Shown here in pieces: positions 62,638 to 64,000 of a stretch of DNA of 64,000 bases; within the stretch, counting starts at the first letter, position 1, and each line of letters opens with the position of its first letter. The position numbers and the translations under genes were made by a program. The notes under the pieces were generated by a model. That model saw only the letters and a program-made list of their open reading frames with translations, did not search any database and was not told the origin of the DNA. The stretch comes from Rhodococcus sp. PAMC28707. GTDB lineage: Bacteria > Actinomycetota > Actinomycetes > Mycobacteriales > Mycobacteriaceae. The stretch covers positions 2,976,001 through 3,040,000 of the forward strand of contig NZ_CP039253.1 in assembly GCF_004795915.1 (NCBI RefSeq). The letters run 5' to 3'.

Positions 62638-63819
62638 GTGGAGAGTGCAGCCGGCGTCCGGTTGCGACTGAGCGACGGCCGCGAGCTGGTCGACGGCATG
62701 AGCTCTTGGTGGGCGGCCGTGCACGGATATCGTCATCCGGTGCTCGACGCAGCGGTGCGGGACCAGCTGGGCAAGATGAGTCACGTCATGTTCGGCGGAC
62801 TTACCCACGAACCGGCCGCTCGGCTCGCGGAACTTCTGGTGTCGATCACCCCGGATGGCCTCGACAAGGTCTTCTTCGCCGATTCCGGGTCGGTCTCGGT
62901 CGAGGTCGCGGTCAAGATGTGTATTCAGTTCTGGCGCAGTCGCGGTCTGCCCCGCAAGAGCAGATTGTTGACCTGGCGTGGCGGCTATCACGGAGACACG
63001 TTCGCGCCGATGAGCATTTGTGATCCCGACGGTGGGATGCACACGCTGTGGACCGACGTGCTCAACGCCCAGATCTTCGCCCCCGTTCCTCCGAGTGAAT
63101 TCGATCCTGACTACGTCGCACTGTTCGAGAAGATTCTCGCGAGCAACGCAGGCGATATTGCGGCGATAGTCGTCGAACCGGTAGTGCAGGGTGCAGGCGG
63201 GATGAGGTTCCATGATCCGCGCTACCTCGCCGAGTTGCGGCGGATGGCCGACGACCACGATGTCTTGCTGGTGTTCGATGAGATCGCCACTGGTTTCGGT
63301 CGAACCGGCGCCCTCTTCGCGGCCGAACATGCCGGTGTCGCCCCGGACGTCATGTGCGTCGGGAAGGCGTTGACCGGCGGGTACATGACTCTGGCAGCCA
63401 CCCTGTGTACTTCGGAGGTCGCGGAGGTCATCAGTGCAGGGGAGGCAGGCGGCTTGATGCACGGCCCGACGTTCATGGCGAATCCGTTGGCGTGCGCGGT
63501 CGCGGTTGCGGCCGTCGAGCTACTTCTCGCCCGAGACTGGCGTGCGGAGGTGGCTGCAATCGAATCGGGTCTGCGCTCGGGTTTGGCGCCGGCGCAGGCG
63601 CTAACCGGAGTTGTGGACGTCCGAGTGCGAGGCGGGATCGGGGTGATCGAGATGAGAGAACCCGTCGATATGCAACTCGCGACGGATACAGCTGTGGCTC
63701 ACGGTGTGTGGCTTCGTCCGTTCGGCAGGCTGGTCTATGCCATGCCGCCGTACGTGTGCGAAAAGCAGGACGTGGAGCGCATCGCGACGGCAATGGTGGC
63801 TATCGCCTCAGCGACTTGA
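62638..63819 (+). CDS. bioA: Adenosylmethionine-8-amino-7-oxononanoate aminotransferase
   Basis: The frame is open from 62542; GTG 62638 is the first standard start and gives 393 residues. Homology continues upstream in frame: [16 protein letters not shown] (62578-62625) matches the BioA N-terminus, including the substrate-binding Tyr. No ATG, GTG or TTG lies in this stretch, only CTG 62569, ATT 62566 or ATC 62551. PLP-Lys243 sits in [10 protein letters not shown] (numbered from GTG 62638); the substrate Trp pair is in [10 protein letters not shown]. BioA makes 7,8-diaminononanoate in biotin synthesis. bioF follows 25 bp downstream. Confidence 0.93.
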   Translation: MESAAGVRLRLSDGRELVDGMSSWWAAVHGYRHPVLDAAVRDQLGKMSHVMFGGLTHEPAARLAELLVSITPDGLDKVFFADSGSVSVEVAVKMCIQFWRSRGLPRKSRLLTWRGGYHGDTFAPMSICDPDGGMHTLWTDVLNAQIFAPVPPSEFDPDYVALFEKILASNAGDIAAIVVEPVVQGAGGMRFHDPRYLAELRRMADDHDVLLVFDEIATGFGRTGALFAAEHAGVAPDVMCVGKALTGGYMTLAATLCTSEVAEVISAGEAGGLMHGPTFMANPLACAVAVAAVELLLARDWRAEVAAIESGLRSGLAPAQALTGVVDVRVRGGIGVIEMREPVDMQLATDTAVAHGVWLRPFGRLVYAMPPYVCEKQDVERIATAMVAIASAT

Positions 63820-63844
63820 ACGCTGTTCAAGTATGGTGTCTCGG

Positions 63845-64000
63845 GTGAGCACACTCGACTGGCTGACCGAAGCGGCGAACACCCGCCGAACGCTTGGGTT
63901 GCATCGGACGCCGAACGCGCGCCGTCAGGACGACTCGGTCATCGATCTCGCGTCGAACGACTACCTCGGCCTGGTTCGCCACCCCGAAGTTGTCGACGCA
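63845..64000 (+). CDS. bioF: 8-amino-7-oxononanoate synthase, N-terminal part (cut by window edge)
   Basis: GTG 63845 opens 52 codons to the edge: MSTLDWLTEAANTRRTLGLH...VIDLASNDYLGLVRHPEVVDA. DLASNDYLGL is the BioF signature near the start of the PLP fold. BioF condenses pimeloyl thioester with alanine, the step before BioA. It follows bioA closely, so bioA-bioF is one operon. Confidence 0.92.
   Translation, partial: MSTLDWLTEAANTRRTLGLHRTPNARRQDDSVIDLASNDYLGLVRHPEVVDA

Noticed and set aside
1-64000. tRNA or rRNA genes
   Set aside because: No cloverleaf-like or rRNA-conserved sequence was noticed by eye; a tRNAscan run would be needed to be certain.

Overview
The window is high-GC actinobacterial chromosome. 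Its gene order closely follows the Mycobacterium tuberculosis stretch from the hbhA region (about Rv0474) to hemB (Rv0512), as I recall that genome. Mycothiol, heparin-binding haemagglutinin, SenX3-RegX3 and a bS22-type ribosomal peptide all point to Mycobacteriales. The accessory genes (many acyl-CoA enzymes, AbiEi-like protein, pirin) and the absence of mmpL/cmaA-type genes suggest Rhodococcus or a close relative. This assignment is inferred from gene content only; no rRNA or tRNA gene is present. I found no insertion sequence, prophage or CRISPR array.

Layout. 1-4.1 kb: 5' part of a PPK2 polyphosphate kinase, a PPOX/F420 flavoprotein, an iron-siderophore binding lipoprotein with an IdeR-like box on its start codon, a TetR regulator and a DUF445 membrane protein. 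4.1-13.3 kb: the XRE regulator-hbhA operon with a palindrome over its -35, a DUF2516 protein, an alpha/beta hydrolase, purU, deoC, a DUF2993 protein, an orphan AbiEi-like protein, a methyltransferase with a 33-bp minisatellite at its 5' end, two DUF2505 paralogues and murB. 13.4-21.4 kb: an MBL-Rieske fusion, an L,D-transpeptidase lipoprotein, an SDR, then a putative leaderless cysteine-bearing leader ORF, a ROK regulator, a hydrolase, mshA and a YbjN protein.

21.5-36.7 kb is a roughly 15-kb block between ybjN and gpmA that I do not recall from the mycobacterial order. It holds a 4CL-type ligase, an AAA ATPase, an XRE-cupin regulator divergent from a His-rich methyltransferase, a carboxylesterase and a membrane protein. 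It also contains a compact cluster at 28.7-35.1 kb: TetR, TauD dioxygenase, nitroreductase, enoyl-CoA hydratase, orphan ABC binding protein and acyl-CoA ligase. GNAT and pirin genes close the block.

36.9-50.7 kb returns to the conserved order: gpmA, senX3-regX3, a Cys-rich DUF3109-like protein, an internally deleted ppx/gppA remnant, a Pro-rich membrane protein, a sugar-phosphate isomerase-like protein, MerR, a thioesterase, proC, an excisionase-type HTH, bS22, an epimerase, an acyltransferase, GNAT, a SerB1-like HAD phosphatase and a glutaredoxin-like protein. 50.7-56.8 kb is the redox-controlled haem operon rex-hemA-hemC-cobA/hemD-hemB, with a good Rex operator upstream. 56.8-64 kb holds small membrane proteins, a CsoR-CopZ copper unit without an adjacent CopA, a PQQ-type sugar dehydrogenase lipoprotein, an acyl-CoA dehydrogenase, and bioA-bioF at the right edge, where bioA has an unresolved start codon.

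Most items are housekeeping. The parts most worth a second look are the decayed ppx, the leader ORF upstream of the ROK/mshA genes, the 28.7-35.1 kb catabolic-looking cluster with its TetR palindrome, the repeat-extended methyltransferase and the bioA start.
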